In this document: positions 26,145-35,962 of the stretch, in pieces
How positions within the stretch are numbered: the stretch's first letter is position 1
Layout: every line of letters begins with the position of its first letter
Source of the DNA: Rhodoferax sp.
GTDB lineage: Bacteria > Pseudomonadota > Gammaproteobacteria > Burkholderiales > Burkholderiaceae_C
Length of the DNA stretch: 64,000 nucleotides
Assembly (NCBI RefSeq): GCF_028715765.1
Contig: NZ_JAQURE010000002.1
Location: 91,663-155,662, forward strand
Reading direction: 5' to 3'
Program-made: the position numbers and the translations under genes
Notes under the pieces: model-generated
Told to the model about the DNA's origin: nothing
Databases searched by the model: none
The model's input: the letters and a program-made list of their open reading frames with translations, nothing else

Positions 26145-27440
26145 CTAGCCCTTGCGACGCAACCTCAGCTGTGCTGCCTCACGCCAAGCCGCGGCAGCTT
26201 GGGGCTCATCGCCCAAGCGCTGTGCCAGTTCAGCCAAAATTTGCCAAACTTTGGCTTGTAGACCTTCATCTTCCAATCGTGGCAAGGCTTGGGTGAGCAG
26301 TTGGTGTGCTTTGCCCCACAGTTGGGCATGGAAACAAGCCACACCGGCTAAATACTGAAACACCACTTCGCCAGGATAAGTCTCGCGCGCACGCTCAACG
26401 CGCGCTAACCAAGGCGACTGCACCACACCTTCGCTGGCTGAAAAAGCGTTCTCCATGACTCGCACCAACATCGTTTTTTGCTCTGATGAAAAATCTTGCG
26501 GCGCTTTGACCAAGTGATCCCACACTGGCAACAACCAGTCAAACGCCAGGCCTGGGGATCCACCCAAGCGCAAAGCTCGGCCAGCACCGGCACAAGCCAC
26601 CTCGGGCATGGACTTTTCATGGGCTTCAAGCTGCGCCCAAACCTGCTCGAGCTGCGACACATCAAACGTGTTGAGGAGCCAGTCTTGTGCCAACGAGCGA
26701 ATCAAACCCTTGGCAGAATCCGGTGAAAAAGCCCTGTGCTTGGCCAGCAACCGCGCTGTCTCCAAAGCCAAGGCTTGTTTGCCAGCTAACCGAGCCACTT
26801 TCAGCCGCATGCGCAACGCCACTGTGCGGCGTGCCACCCCTGAAGGCAACAGCTCCAGCCACCGCAGTGCTGCATGTGCATCTGAATCTTGCAAAGACCA
26901 ACGCACAGCTCGCAACAACAAGCCTTCTTGTATGCCCCCACTGTGCCGCAGGTGTGACAACTGCATGGCTTGCTGAAAATGCGACTCGCGTGCCGGATGA
27001 TCTTGCAGCGCTTGCGAACTTTCTGCCGCCAGCAAGTGGGCCATCACGCGCAAGCGGGTGGCTTGCGGCCAATCCTCACCACTTTGCGACAAAGCGGCCT
27101 CTTGTTCCAACAATGTCAGCGCGGCCTTTCGTGCCCGCAAATATCGACCAGCAACAAAATGAAAGATGGCATCCAGCAAAGCGCCATAAATCATGCGCTC
27201 CTGATGCCGCAAACGCCAAGACCGCGCCTGCGTGGGCAAATCAAACAAAGCAGACAGTGCCTTCAAAGCCAAATGCAACAGCACAAACAACAGCCCCAAC
27301 AACAGCACCACCATGTTGAGCGACAAATCGACCCGGTGCGGTGGCCAAAACACCGTGATGGTGGCAGTGTTGTGGCTGGCAAACAGCGCCAGCGCCACCG
27401 CCACACCAAACAAACCTAAAAACCACAATGCCAGCCGCAT
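26145..27440 (-). CDS. hemY: HemY-like TPR membrane protein
   Basis: 431 aa. Two N-terminal membrane helices (residues 3-22 and 38-62) precede a helical repeat region rich in Leu, Ala and Glu, typical of the HemY N-terminal family (TPR-like). Despite the name it is not protoporphyrinogen oxidase; the family is linked to late heme synthesis through its constant place behind hemX. It starts 2 bp after the hemX stop, last gene of hemC-hemD-hemX-hemY. Confidence 0.88.
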   Translation of the reverse strand: MRLALWFLGLFGVAVALALFASHNTATITVFWPPHRVDLSLNMVVLLLGLLFVLLHLALKALSALFDLPTQARSWRLRHQERMIYGALLDAIFHFVAGRYLRARKAALTLLEQEAALSQSGEDWPQATRLRVMAHLLAAESSQALQDHPARESHFQQAMQLSHLRHSGGIQEGLLLRAVRWSLQDSDAHAALRWLELLPSGVARRTVALRMRLKVARLAGKQALALETARLLAKHRAFSPDSAKGLIRSLAQDWLLNTFDVSQLEQVWAQLEAHEKSMPEVACAGAGRALRLGGSPGLAFDWLLPVWDHLVKAPQDFSSEQKTMLVRVMENAFSASEGVVQSPWLARVERARETYPGEVVFQYLAGVACFHAQLWGKAHQLLTQALPRLEDEGLQAKVWQILAELAQRLGDEPQAAAAWREAAQLRLRRKG

Positions 27441-27442
27441 GG

Positions 27443-28522
27443 TTAACGCCCAGCCGCGGCAGTGGCCAGAACCGCCAGCGTTTCGTCAACCCTTGGGATT
27501 TGCAACGCACGCATTTGCACCTGCACCTGTTGCAGCAAAGCAGCGCTGGCTTGCGTCGGGCGGGCATTGGCCTGAAAGTATTTTTTCAACATGCGCTCAG
27601 CATCGGTCAAGTCAGCACGCGCTGACTCAATTTGCCGTGCCAGCAAGCCTAAACGCGCATTGAGCAGCTTGAGTTTGAAATTTTCTTTGAGGAAAAAGGC
27701 TTGTCCTGGTGACAACAACGCCGCCTCTGGCGACTGAATTTGGCTGACCCTGACGAGGTTTTTGGCTTCCCCCAAAAACACCTCCAATCCGGTTTGCCAC
27801 CAACTTACTGCAGCCTTGGGGGGGATCGCCACATTTTTATCATGTTGCCCTGTAAGCAGGGGAGCATTGGCGGGCTGAAGTTCATCGGCCAAACGCACCA
27901 ATTCATCGAGCTTGATAAGCAGCATGGGGGTGTCGCTGACGGCTGCGGCCTTGACCCGGTCAATGTCACGCGCTACGGCGCGCTGCAGCAATGTCAAGCG
28001 CGGTTGAGCCGCCCGGATGATGCGCTGCTCAGCACTTTTAAGCGCCGCCAGCAAAGGCTCCACACTGCCCGTCAGCTGCGCTTGTTGTTGTGCCAAACGG
28101 ACAGCAGCTTCTATATCTACCACCAGATTTTCATCGCGTGAGCGCGACATGCTTTGCATCAATTCATCCAACTGGCTGCGCTGCAAAGCCACTTCAGTCA
28201 AGCGGGCATCAAGCACAGCAGCGCGGGCGGCAGACTCTTGCGCCAAAGAAACCGCCTGTTTGGCCATGGCATTGGCTTCTACCGCTTGCACCTGCGTTTG
28301 CGCGCTTTGGCGCGCCAGCGCTTCTTGCATGCCACTGACTTTTTGCCACAACACCACCACGCTCACCAAAGCGATCCCGCTGACTCCCGTCAGCAGCGGC
28401 AACAACCAACGTGAAGACCCAGCGTGCACAACGCCTTCAACCACAGTGGGAGCGGGACGCGCAGGCGCAACATCTAGCGACTCTGCGGGTTGGAGGGTGT
28501 CTGGGGCAGGCGCAGAATTCAT
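27443..28522 (-). CDS. hemX: HemX-family membrane protein
   Basis: 359 aa, often annotated as uroporphyrin-III C-methyltransferase but without the SAM-binding methylase fold. A short proline-rich cytoplasmic N-terminus, one membrane helix (about 38-58; LLPLLTGVSGIALVSVVVLW), a long coiled coil (about 60-140) and a helical domain follow. The ATG overlaps the hemD stop (ATGA) and hemY follows after 2 bp. Its role in heme synthesis is inferred from the conserved operon. Confidence 0.87.
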   Translation of the reverse strand: MNSAPAPDTLQPAESLDVAPARPAPTVVEGVVHAGSSRWLLPLLTGVSGIALVSVVVLWQKVSGMQEALARQSAQTQVQAVEANAMAKQAVSLAQESAARAAVLDARLTEVALQRSQLDELMQSMSRSRDENLVVDIEAAVRLAQQQAQLTGSVEPLLAALKSAEQRIIRAAQPRLTLLQRAVARDIDRVKAAAVSDTPMLLIKLDELVRLADELQPANAPLLTGQHDKNVAIPPKAAVSWWQTGLEVFLGEAKNLVRVSQIQSPEAALLSPGQAFFLKENFKLKLLNARLGLLARQIESARADLTDAERMLKKYFQANARPTQASAALLQQVQVQMRALQIPRVDETLAVLATAAAGR

Positions 28523-29328
28523 TTGAAGGATTCTATCGAGGCCAATACATCCGCCACCACCGGGCGCGCTTGGCGCACCTGGCCAAAACCCAAGCTGCTT
28601 GCGGCCTGGGCAATGCGTGGATGGGTGGCAACGGCAACGGCTTGCGACCAGTCTTGCTGGGGCAGGAGTTCATTCAAATAACCAATCGCCTCGGCACTGC
28701 TGAACAGCCACACTGTGCCGTCCACGGCTGCCGTTTGCGCCTGCGTGCGTTGCTCATCCCCCCACACCGGTGCACCGCGTTGGTAGCTGACCACAAAATC
28801 AACCTGCACACCCGCTTCAGTCAAGCGCTGTGCCAACCAGTCTCGCCCCACGCCCGCCTCAGCAGGCGCGTCTTCCAGCCCGGGCAAGGGTTGACTAAAA
28901 CCGCGCACAATCAGCACCAGGTCGTCCCGCTGCACCTGGCTCTGCACCCGCTGCCACAGCGCTTCAGAGTCAAACTGCCCGGACTGCTCATCGGGCGCGT
29001 CCAGCACGCTGGCGGGCAAACCTTGCGCTAACAGCGCTTTGGTGGTACCAGGCCCAGTTGTCCATACTCTTGTTTTTATAGCTAATTGTGCTTTTATATC
29101 AAGCGCTAGAACCTGATTTTCTTTAAAAAAATAATTGACTGCATGATGGCTGACAAACATCACGGCGCGGTAGCTAGACCAACGCCGACCTGCAGCCTGC
29201 ACGGCACTGACATCGGTCAAGGCGTGCACTTCAATCAGGGGCAAGGCCTGCGCCTCATGCTTTGCAGCACACAGCTGGCGCACCCAGGCATCGGCCTGCG
29301 GCTGCACCCGGGTCACCAAAAGTCGCAT
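28519..29328 (-). CDS. hemD: Uroporphyrinogen-III synthase
   Basis: 269 aa enzyme that closes hydroxymethylbilane into uroporphyrinogen III with ring-D inversion. The fold is poorly conserved, but the N-terminus LLVTRVQPQADAWVRQL, the VWTTGPGTTKAL block and the C-terminal pattern fit the family, as does the place directly after hemC. A palindromic repeat copy encodes residues about 71-85 (QVLALDIKAQLAIKT), an in-frame addition near the first domain's edge. The stop overlaps the hemX start. Confidence 0.9.
   Translation of the reverse strand: MRLLVTRVQPQADAWVRQLCAAKHEAQALPLIEVHALTDVSAVQAAGRRWSSYRAVMFVSHHAVNYFFKENQVLALDIKAQLAIKTRVWTTGPGTTKALLAQGLPASVLDAPDEQSGQFDSEALWQRVQSQVQRDDLVLIVRGFSQPLPGLEDAPAEAGVGRDWLAQRLTEAGVQVDFVVSYQRGAPVWGDEQRTQAQTAAVDGTVWLFSSAEAIGYLNELLPQQDWSQAVAVATHPRIAQAASSLGFGQVRQARPVVADVLASIESFK
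29072..29116 (+). repeat. Dispersed palindromic repeat, copy 5, inside hemD
   Basis: TTTTATAGCTAATTGTGCTT, then TTATATCAAGCGCTAGAACC. Relative to hemD it is in reverse sense and read as VLALDIKAQLAI, parallel to the hpnE copy (ALALDETAQTAT). Confidence 0.75.
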
Positions 29329-29340
29329 GGGTCAGGCGGT

Positions 29341-30303
29341 TTAAGCCGCCGGCAGGTCAAGATGCGCCAAACTGCCGCCTTGTGCCAGCACCAACCGGCG
29401 CAGCTCTTGCGCAGCTTGTTCCCCTATGGCCGCAGCGCTGTCCAAGTCTGTCACCTGGCCAGACAGCCGCACCCGCACCAGTGGCAAAACACCCGCAGTG
29501 TCGCCCCAAGCGGCATCCAGGGTGAGCTGGTCTTGCGCCAACGTGGCATAAGCCGCCAAGGGCATGGAGCAACTGCCCCCCATGGCACGGCTGACCGCAC
29601 GCTCGGCGGCCACCGCCAGCCAGGTGGTGTGATGCACCAAAGGCGCAAGCGCCTGCACCACATCGGCGCGGTTGGTGCGCACTTCAATGCCCAAAGCGCC
29701 CTGCCCGGCTGCAGGCAACATCACCGCGGGGTCAAACTCAGACCGAATGCGGGCGGACAGCCCCAAGCGCTTCAGCCCTGCAGCGGCCAGCACAATGGCG
29801 TCATACAAGCCGTCGTCGAGCTTGCGCAGGCGGGTGTCAAGGTTGCCACGCAAGGGCTCAATCTTCAAATCTGGCCGCAACGCGCGCAACAAAGCCACCC
29901 GGCGCAGGCTGGATGTACCCACCACCGCGCCTTGTGGCAAGGCATCCAGGCTGTCATATTGGTTGGAAACAAAGGCATCGCGCGGGTCTTCCCGCACCAT
30001 CACACAAGCCAGGCTAAAGCCCTCAGGCAACTCCATGGGCACATCTTTGAGTGAATGCACCGCCAAATCCGCGCGCTGCTCGTGCAGCGCCACTTCCAGC
30101 TCTTTGACAAACAAGCCTTTGCCGCCCACTTGGCTAAGGGCGCGATCCAAAATTTGATCGCCCAGGGTGGTCATGCCCAACAGGGCGACTTGGTGCCCTT
30201 GGCTGGTGAGCAACGATTGAACGTGCTGCGCCTGCCACAAAGCCAATCGGCTTTCGCGGGTTGCAATGGTGAAGGAGCTGGTTGGGGTGGTGGTGATGGT
30301 CAT
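29341..30303 (-). CDS. hemC: Porphobilinogen deaminase (hydroxymethylbilane synthase)
   Basis: 320 aa from ATG 30303; a longer frame to 30363 adds residues with no family match. It polymerises four porphobilinogens into hydroxymethylbilane on a dipyrromethane cofactor. The landmarks are [30 protein letters not shown] (conserved Asp), [30 protein letters not shown] and the cofactor Cys in [13 protein letters not shown]. It is the first gene of hemC-hemD-hemX-hemY and is divergent from ppc across 104 bp. Confidence 0.96.
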   Translation of the reverse strand: MTITTTPTSSFTIATRESRLALWQAQHVQSLLTSQGHQVALLGMTTLGDQILDRALSQVGGKGLFVKELEVALHEQRADLAVHSLKDVPMELPEGFSLACVMVREDPRDAFVSNQYDSLDALPQGAVVGTSSLRRVALLRALRPDLKIEPLRGNLDTRLRKLDDGLYDAIVLAAAGLKRLGLSARIRSEFDPAVMLPAAGQGALGIEVRTNRADVVQALAPLVHHTTWLAVAAERAVSRAMGGSCSMPLAAYATLAQDQLTLDAAWGDTAGVLPLVRVRLSGQVTDLDSAAAIGEQAAQELRRLVLAQGGSLAHLDLPAA

Positions 30304-30407
30304 CGCGCAAGGCCTGGAGCCGTAACTTTGTGGTAATTGATCTTGAGCGGGGAATGCTAGCATGGCTTTTGCTTACCTTTTGAGCTTACCCCCTACCGAG
30401 ACCCGCC

Positions 30408-33257
30408 ATGACCCAACGTGCGCCCGTGCCTACTTCCAGCCCCTTTTCTCCAACCGAACGCCCTTTGGTGGAAGACATTCGACTGCTTGGGCGCATCTTG
30501 GGCGATGTGATTCGCGAACAAGAGGGCGACGCGGCCTTTGCGCTGATCGAACAGATTCGCCAGCTCTCCGTCAGCTTTCGCCGCCATGCCGACACCGCAG
30601 CCGACAAAGCGCTCAACACGCTGCTGAAATCGCTCAGCAGCGACCAAACCGTGAGCGTGGTGCGCGCCTTCACCTACTTCAGCCATTTGGCCAACCTGGC
30701 CGAAGACCGCCACCACATTCGCCGTCGTGCGGTGCACGAGCGCGCCGGCAGCACCCGCCCGGGCAGCATCGAGATGAGCTTGGCCAAGCTGCAAGCCCAA
30801 GGCATCACACCCCAAGCCATACGCGACATGTTGGCACGCAGTTACGTGTCGCCCGTGCTCACGGCTCACCCAACCGAGGTGCAGCGCAAAAGCATTCTGG
30901 ACGCCGAGCGCGCCATTGCCCAACTGCTCACAGCTCGCGACGACATCCTGGCGCAAGCCAGCGCCCAACACGTGGCACATGATGCGTTGACCCCGCGTGA
31001 ACTTGCCGCCAACGAAGCCCAACTGCGCGCCCGTGTGCTGCAGCTGTGGCACACCCGCTTGCTGCGCTTTTCCAAGCTGACAGTGGCCGATGAGGTGGAA
31101 AACGCGCTGAGCTATTACGAATCCACCTTTTTACGTGAAATACCCAAGCTTTATGCCAACTTGGAACAAGCCCTGGGCACCGAACCGGTGCACAGCTTTT
31201 TACGCATGGGGCAGTGGATTGGCGGCGACCGCGATGGCAACCCCAACGTCAACGCCCAAACCCTGACCCACGCCCTCAGCCGCCAGGCCGACCTGGTGCT
31301 ACGCCATTACCTCACTGAAGTGCACTACCTGGGTGGCGAGTTGTCGCTCTCGGCCATGCTGATGGACTTCCCCGCTGAAATGCAAGCCCTGGCCAGCCAG
31401 TCGCCCGACCACAACGAACACCGCAAAGACGAGCCTTACCGACGCGCCCTGATTGGTGTCTATGCCCGGCTGGCGGCCAGTTTGAAAGCGCTCAGCGGGG
31501 GCGATGCTGCCCGCCACGCTGTGCCACCGCAAAACCCTTACCTCACCCCTGAAGAACTGCTGCACGACCTGCGCGTGATTGAGGCTTCTTTGCTCGGGCA
31601 GCACGCTGCCGCGCTGGTGACACAGCGCTTGCAGCCCCTGATTCGCGCTGTGGAAGTGTTTGGTTTCCATTTGGCCACGGTCGATTTGCGTCAAAGCTCA
31701 GACCAACATGAAGCCGTCATGACCGAGCTACTGGCCACCGCCCGACTTCACCCAAGCTACACCACGCTGGATGAAGCCGCCAAGTGCGTGCTGCTGCAGC
31801 GCTTGCTGTGCGATGCCCGCCCGCTGCGCGTGCTGGGACACAGCTACAGCGCCCACGCAGTCAGCGAGCTGGGGGTGTTTGAAGCGGCAAAAGATGCCCG
31901 TAAGCGCTTTGGCAGCCAGGCCATTCGGCACTACATCATCAGCCACACCGAAACCGTGAGCGATTTGCTGGAGGTGATGCTGCTGCAAAAAGAAGTCGGA
32001 TTGATGCATGGCACGCTGGATGCGCAAGCGCGCTGCGACCTGATCGTGGTACCCCTGTTTGAGACCATCGAAGACCTGCGCAACGCAAGCCAGATCATGC
32101 GTGAGTTTTACGCCCTTCCTGGCATTTTGGCCATGGTGCAGCGTGGCGCAGCTGACCAGTATGGCGAGCAAGACATCATGCTGGGCTACTCAGACAGCAA
32201 CAAAGACGGCGGCATTTTCACCAGCAATTGGGAGCTCTACCAAGCTGAAATAGCGCTGGTCAATGAATTTGACGGCATCAACCAAACCACTGGTGGCCAT
32301 CCGATTCAAATCCGCATGTTCCATGGCCGTGGCGGCACGGTGGGGCGTGGCGGCGGCCCCAGCTTTGAGGCCATTCTGGCGCAGCCCCCGGGCACAGTGC
32401 GTGGGCAAATACGCCTGACCGAGCAAGGCGAAGTGATTGGCTCCAAGTACGCCAACCCTGAAATTGGCCGCCGCAACCTGGAAACCCTGGTGGCCGCCAC
32501 GCTAGAGGCCACGCTGCTGCACCCCACCGAGTCTGCCCAACCGGCCTTTTTGGAAAGTGCTGCTGAATTGTCGTTGGCCAGCATGGCGGCCTACCGTAAG
32601 CTGGTGTACGAAACTGCCGGTTTTACCGAGTATTTTTTTGAAGCCACCCCAATCCGTGAAATTGCCGAACTCAACATTGGCTCGCGCCCGGCATCGCGCA
32701 AAGCAACGCAAAAAATTGAAGACTTACGCGCCATACCCTGGGGCTTCAGCTGGGGTCAGTGCCGTCTGACGCTGCCGGGTTGGTTTGGCTTTGGCAGCGC
32801 GGTAGAGGCGTTTTTGAACCCACCAGCGGCATCCGCCAAGCTCAAAAAACAACGCCTGGCGTTACTGCAGCAGATGCAAAAACAATGGCCTTTTTTCAGC
32901 TCGTTGCTGTCCAACATGGACATGGTGATGGCCAAAGGCGACCTGGCGCTGGCCTCGCGCTACGCTGAGCTGGTAGAAGACAAACGGCTGCGCAAAAAAA
33001 TCTTCAGCGCCATTGAAGCCGAATGGCACCTCACCGCCCAAGCCCTGGAGTTGATCACCGGCGACAAAGAGCGTTTGAGCCACAACGCGGCGCTGCAACG
33101 CTCCATCCGGCACCGCTTTCCCTACATTGACCCGCTGCACCACTTGCAAGTGGAACTGGTGCGCCGTTTCAGAGCCGGCCAAAGCGACGACCGGCTCAAG
33201 CGCGGCATTCACATTTCCATCAACGGCATTGCGGCAGGGCTGCGCAACACGGGTTAA
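30408..33257 (+). CDS. ppc: Phosphoenolpyruvate carboxylase
   Basis: 949 aa anaplerotic enzyme making oxaloacetate from PEP and bicarbonate. Catalytic His154 is in [13 protein letters not shown]. Other signatures are [37 protein letters not shown] and the C-terminal effector-site end [13 protein letters not shown], which lies at the very terminus as in bacterial enzymes. Full length for the family. It is transcribed away from hemC and converges on fkbM over a GC-rich hairpin. Confidence 0.97.
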   Translation: MTQRAPVPTSSPFSPTERPLVEDIRLLGRILGDVIREQEGDAAFALIEQIRQLSVSFRRHADTAADKALNTLLKSLSSDQTVSVVRAFTYFSHLANLAEDRHHIRRRAVHERAGSTRPGSIEMSLAKLQAQGITPQAIRDMLARSYVSPVLTAHPTEVQRKSILDAERAIAQLLTARDDILAQASAQHVAHDALTPRELAANEAQLRARVLQLWHTRLLRFSKLTVADEVENALSYYESTFLREIPKLYANLEQALGTEPVHSFLRMGQWIGGDRDGNPNVNAQTLTHALSRQADLVLRHYLTEVHYLGGELSLSAMLMDFPAEMQALASQSPDHNEHRKDEPYRRALIGVYARLAASLKALSGGDAARHAVPPQNPYLTPEELLHDLRVIEASLLGQHAAALVTQRLQPLIRAVEVFGFHLATVDLRQSSDQHEAVMTELLATARLHPSYTTLDEAAKCVLLQRLLCDARPLRVLGHSYSAHAVSELGVFEAAKDARKRFGSQAIRHYIISHTETVSDLLEVMLLQKEVGLMHGTLDAQARCDLIVVPLFETIEDLRNASQIMREFYALPGILAMVQRGAADQYGEQDIMLGYSDSNKDGGIFTSNWELYQAEIALVNEFDGINQTTGGHPIQIRMFHGRGGTVGRGGGPSFEAILAQPPGTVRGQIRLTEQGEVIGSKYANPEIGRRNLETLVAATLEATLLHPTESAQPAFLESAAELSLASMAAYRKLVYETAGFTEYFFEATPIREIAELNIGSRPASRKATQKIEDLRAIPWGFSWGQCRLTLPGWFGFGSAVEAFLNPPAASAKLKKQRLALLQQMQKQWPFFSSLLSNMDMVMAKGDLALASRYAELVEDKRLRKKIFSAIEAEWHLTAQALELITGDKERLSHNAALQRSIRHRFPYIDPLHHLQVELVRRFRAGQSDDRLKRGIHISINGIAAGLRNTG

Positions 33258-33271
33258 CTAACCGGTCAGAC

Positions 33272-33291
33272 CGCGCGCTGATTAGCGCGCG
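33272..33291. terminator. GC-rich hairpin between convergent ppc and fkbM
   Basis: CGCGCGCT-GATT-AGCGCGCG, an 8-bp perfect stem that overlaps the fkbM stop codon. No T run follows on either strand, so it may be Rho-assisted or merely a block between converging transcripts. Confidence 0.45.
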
Positions 33292-34007
33292 TAGCGCAAC
33301 TTGCGCAGGGGCAGACCCAGGTAATACTTGCGGAAGAACTCAAATCGGGCGGCGAATGAAAACGTGTACGCCGTGCTGGCGGGCACATACCAGCTGTTCA
33401 AGCCAGTGCGCAGCAGCAGCTGGTAACCAGCTTGCGTCATGAGTTGGTGTTTTTTGTGGTGGGTCACGTGGTCTTCAATCAACACCAAACGTGGCCGCCA
33501 GGCGGCAAAGTCAAACCCTGACAACGCCACCAGCTCATGGCCTTCAATGTCAATCGACAGCAGATCAAAACCCACGGGTGCGTGGTGCGTGCGCAAAATC
33601 GTGTCCAGGGTTTCGCACTGCACCGACACCGTGGCACGCACCACCGCACCAATGGCAATGGGTTGGTCTTCCAGCGTGGAATGGGGGCCGGCGCGATTGA
33701 GCTGCAGCTGTTTGCCCGCATTTTCCGGGCTGGAGCAGGCCATTTCCACCACCACACCCTGGCGTGACTGACGCAACAGGGCGCAACAGTCTGGGTCTGG
33801 CTCGACCAGCAGCCCGGTCCACCCCAACGCTTCCAAATGCTGCGATTGGGAGTCGAGCACTGGGTCGTTGGCACCCACATCCACATAAAACCCGTCAGTT
33901 TTGTTGAAAAAAGACTGCACCAGCGCTTGCTCAATGGCCGGCTCGTTGTTGAATTGATGCACGTGGCGGCCGACAAAATCAGCGCGGTCAGACAAAAGTG
34001 AGGACAT
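33282..34007 (-). CDS. FkbM family methyltransferase
   Basis: 241 aa SAM-dependent methyltransferase fold. Motif I is FYVDVGANDPVLDSQSQHLE, the post-I acidic residue is in GLLVEPDPDCCALL, and motif LLSIDIEGHELVALSGFDF marks the FkbM family. Members methylate sugars, antibiotics or cell-surface glycans. The target is unknown: there are no glycan genes nearby, and the neighbours are ppc and a LytTR regulator. No signal peptide. Confidence 0.85.
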   Translation of the reverse strand: MSSLLSDRADFVGRHVHQFNNEPAIEQALVQSFFNKTDGFYVDVGANDPVLDSQSQHLEALGWTGLLVEPDPDCCALLRQSRQGVVVEMACSSPENAGKQLQLNRAGPHSTLEDQPIAIGAVVRATVSVQCETLDTILRTHHAPVGFDLLSIDIEGHELVALSGFDFAAWRPRLVLIEDHVTHHKKHQLMTQAGYQLLLRTGLNSWYVPASTAYTFSFAARFEFFRKYYLGLPLRKLRYAR

Positions 34008-34067
34008 GGGCGACCTGAAAAATAAAGGTGTGCAGATTATCCTGCGCCCGCCCCACCCAAAGTCGCA

Positions 34068-34811
34068 CTACAGCCGACGCACCAACCCGCGCACCGCGGC
34101 CAGCTGGCGGCGTGAGACAACCAGCACTTCATCAATGCCATCAAGCCGCACCGCCCAACCCTCGCCCTCTTCCGGGTCATGGTGCTTTTCCAAGGCTCGC
34201 ACGGCGCGCCGTGCCACCAGCGCATTGCGGTGTATGCGCATGAAACGGCTGGCATAACGCGCCTCCAGTTCAGCCAGGGCGCCCTCCAGAATGAAGCTGC
34301 GTGCAGCGGTGCGAACGGTGATGTATTTCAGCTCGGCCTTTAAGTACAACACCTGTTCTAGCGGCACCCGCTCGGTACGGCCACGCTCTTGAATCACCAA
34401 ATAATTATCAGTTAAATCAGGCTCTAGAGCTTTATTTACTTGCGTAAGCCGCTCTACTTTTTGAAGTGTTGCCTGGAGCCGCTCAAGCCGTACTGGCTTG
34501 GTCAAGTAGTCCAGTGCTTCGAGCTCAAAGGCCTGCACGGCGTGCTCTGCATAGGCCGTGACAAACACCACCACAGGCGGTTTGGGCAAGGCACGCAAAG
34601 TGTGAACCAAAGCCAGCCCATCCATGCCTGGCATGTGAATGTCCAGCAGCACCACATCAGCCTCATGATGCTGCAAAAACGTCACGGCTTGAACCGCGTT
34701 GGCCGCCTCGCCCACTGTGATGGCAGCAGGCTCGGTGCAATCGGCCAGCAGGCAACGCAAGCGCTCACGGGCCAGGGTTTCATCATCAACCAGCAACACT
34801 TTGATGCTCAT
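34068..34811 (-). CDS. LytTR-type response regulator (AlgR/LytR family)
   Basis: 247 aa from ATG 34811, chosen because a strong AGGAGGTGAC lies directly upstream. The receiver domain has D9-D10 and phospho-acceptor D57 in VVLLDIHMPGMDG; the C-terminal LytTR DNA-binding domain is at about 150-245 (RFMRIHRNALVARRAV). The linker (about 118-134, VERLTQVNKALEP) is encoded by a palindromic repeat copy. It follows the LytS/AlgZ-type kinase by 25 bp and forms its two-component partner. Confidence 0.93.
   Translation of the reverse strand: MSIKVLLVDDETLARERLRCLLADCTEPAAITVGEAANAVQAVTFLQHHEADVVLLDIHMPGMDGLALVHTLRALPKPPVVVFVTAYAEHAVQAFELEALDYLTKPVRLERLQATLQKVERLTQVNKALEPDLTDNYLVIQERGRTERVPLEQVLYLKAELKYITVRTAARSFILEGALAELEARYASRFMRIHRNALVARRAVRALEKHHDPEEGEGWAVRLDGIDEVLVVSRRQLAAVRGLVRRL
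34420..34464 (-). repeat. Dispersed palindromic repeat, copy 6, inside the LytTR regulator
   Basis: GGCTCTAGAGCTTTATTTAC, then TTGCGTAAGCCGCTCTAC. Forward in the gene's sense, it encodes the linker between receiver and DNA-binding domains (VERLTQVNKALEP). Confidence 0.65.
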
Positions 34812-34836
34812 GTCACCTCCTCGGCTTTCCTGATTT

Positions 34837-35874
34837 TCATAGGGGCAACTCAATTCTGACCTGAAACACACCGTCTTTCAGGCCACTTTGAAAGCGTGCC
34901 TGCACGTCGTGCAACAAGCTCAAGCGCTCACGCACATTGGCCAGCGCCAAACCACTGCCCTGCGATGCCTCTGGCACAGGCACGGTGTTGGTCACTTTGA
35001 TCACCACCCGTGAGCCCTTGCGCTGGGTGCTGACGCGAATGTCGGCACCACTGGCGCTGGGCTCCACGCCATGCTTGACGGCGTTTTCAACCAAAGGTTG
35101 CAGCAGCAAGGGCGGCAAGCGAGCGGCATTGGCCTGCGCATCCAGCGCCCAGTCAATGCGCAGCCGGGAGCCAAAACGCACGGCTTCGATGGCCAAATAA
35201 CGCTGTGCCAGTTCAATCTCTTCTGCCAAAGACACGGCTTCGCCCTGCTCGATCAAGGCATGGCGAAACAGGTCGCTCAAATCTTCCAGCAAGCGCTCGG
35301 CTTTGCGCGGCTCTTGGCGCACCAGGGCAATGGCACTGTTGAGGGTGTTGAATAAAAAATGGGGGCGAATGCGGGCTTGCAGTTCGGCCAGGCGCGCCGC
35401 CGTGTGGGCGGGGGTGCGGCTTTTGACCCGCCACACCAAAGTCATGACCAACACGCCCGAGAGCAATGCTCCGGCGCAGGCACTGGCCCACCAGGCTCCG
35501 GTCGTCAACACCCCGGCCCAAACCAGCACCCCACACCCATACAAGCCAGCCAATGCGCCCAAGCCCACACCGGCGGCTTGCTGCCACAGCTCGGGTAAGC
35601 GTGCCAGCAGTTTTTTCAGGCTACAAGCCACCAGCAACCAAAGCAGCGTGGCGGGCAAGGCGCCGCCAGTGAGCAAGGCCGCCCGCATCAGCGCGTTCCA
35701 CACCGATGCCGCACCAAACAGAGCCGCCACCGCCATCACGGATTCAACAAACAACAATGCCCGCAGCACCACCCCCACGTGACACGCATCAAACAGCAAA
35801 GCCGGCGGCGGGCGTGGCAGCGGTGGTGGCAAGGTGGGGTTTTGGAAGACCGATAAAATTTGGCTGTCTTGCAT
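34837..35874 (-). CDS. LytS/AlgZ-type sensor histidine kinase
   Basis: 345 aa. A proline-rich N-terminus is followed by four hydrophobic helices (about 38-155). The His_kinase domain has phospho-His near residue 170 in [19 protein letters not shown], and the HATPase N box is [18 protein letters not shown]. This membrane kinase pairs with the LytTR regulator encoded 25 bp downstream. It resembles AlgZ, which with AlgR controls alginate and twitching in Pseudomonas; the stimulus here is unknown. Divergent from argH. Confidence 0.92.
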   Translation of the reverse strand: MQDSQILSVFQNPTLPPPLPRPPPALLFDACHVGVVLRALLFVESVMAVAALFGAASVWNALMRAALLTGGALPATLLWLLVACSLKKLLARLPELWQQAAGVGLGALAGLYGCGVLVWAGVLTTGAWWASACAGALLSGVLVMTLVWRVKSRTPAHTAARLAELQARIRPHFLFNTLNSAIALVRQEPRKAERLLEDLSDLFRHALIEQGEAVSLAEEIELAQRYLAIEAVRFGSRLRIDWALDAQANAARLPPLLLQPLVENAVKHGVEPSASGADIRVSTQRKGSRVVIKVTNTVPVPEASQGSGLALANVRERLSLLHDVQARFQSGLKDGVFQVRIELPL

Positions 35875-35962
35875 TGATCTGTCTGGCGCACACCAAGCGC
35901 GTCAAGGTCAATCATTATTGATGATTCACCAGGCTTGTGTCCTGTCCAACTTAGAGGCCTCC

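Noticed and set aside
35915..35935. Dyad AATCAT-TATTG-ATGATT before argH as an ArgR box
   Set aside because: Arms are only 6 nt and the sequence departs from the ARG box consensus; no second tandem box is present.
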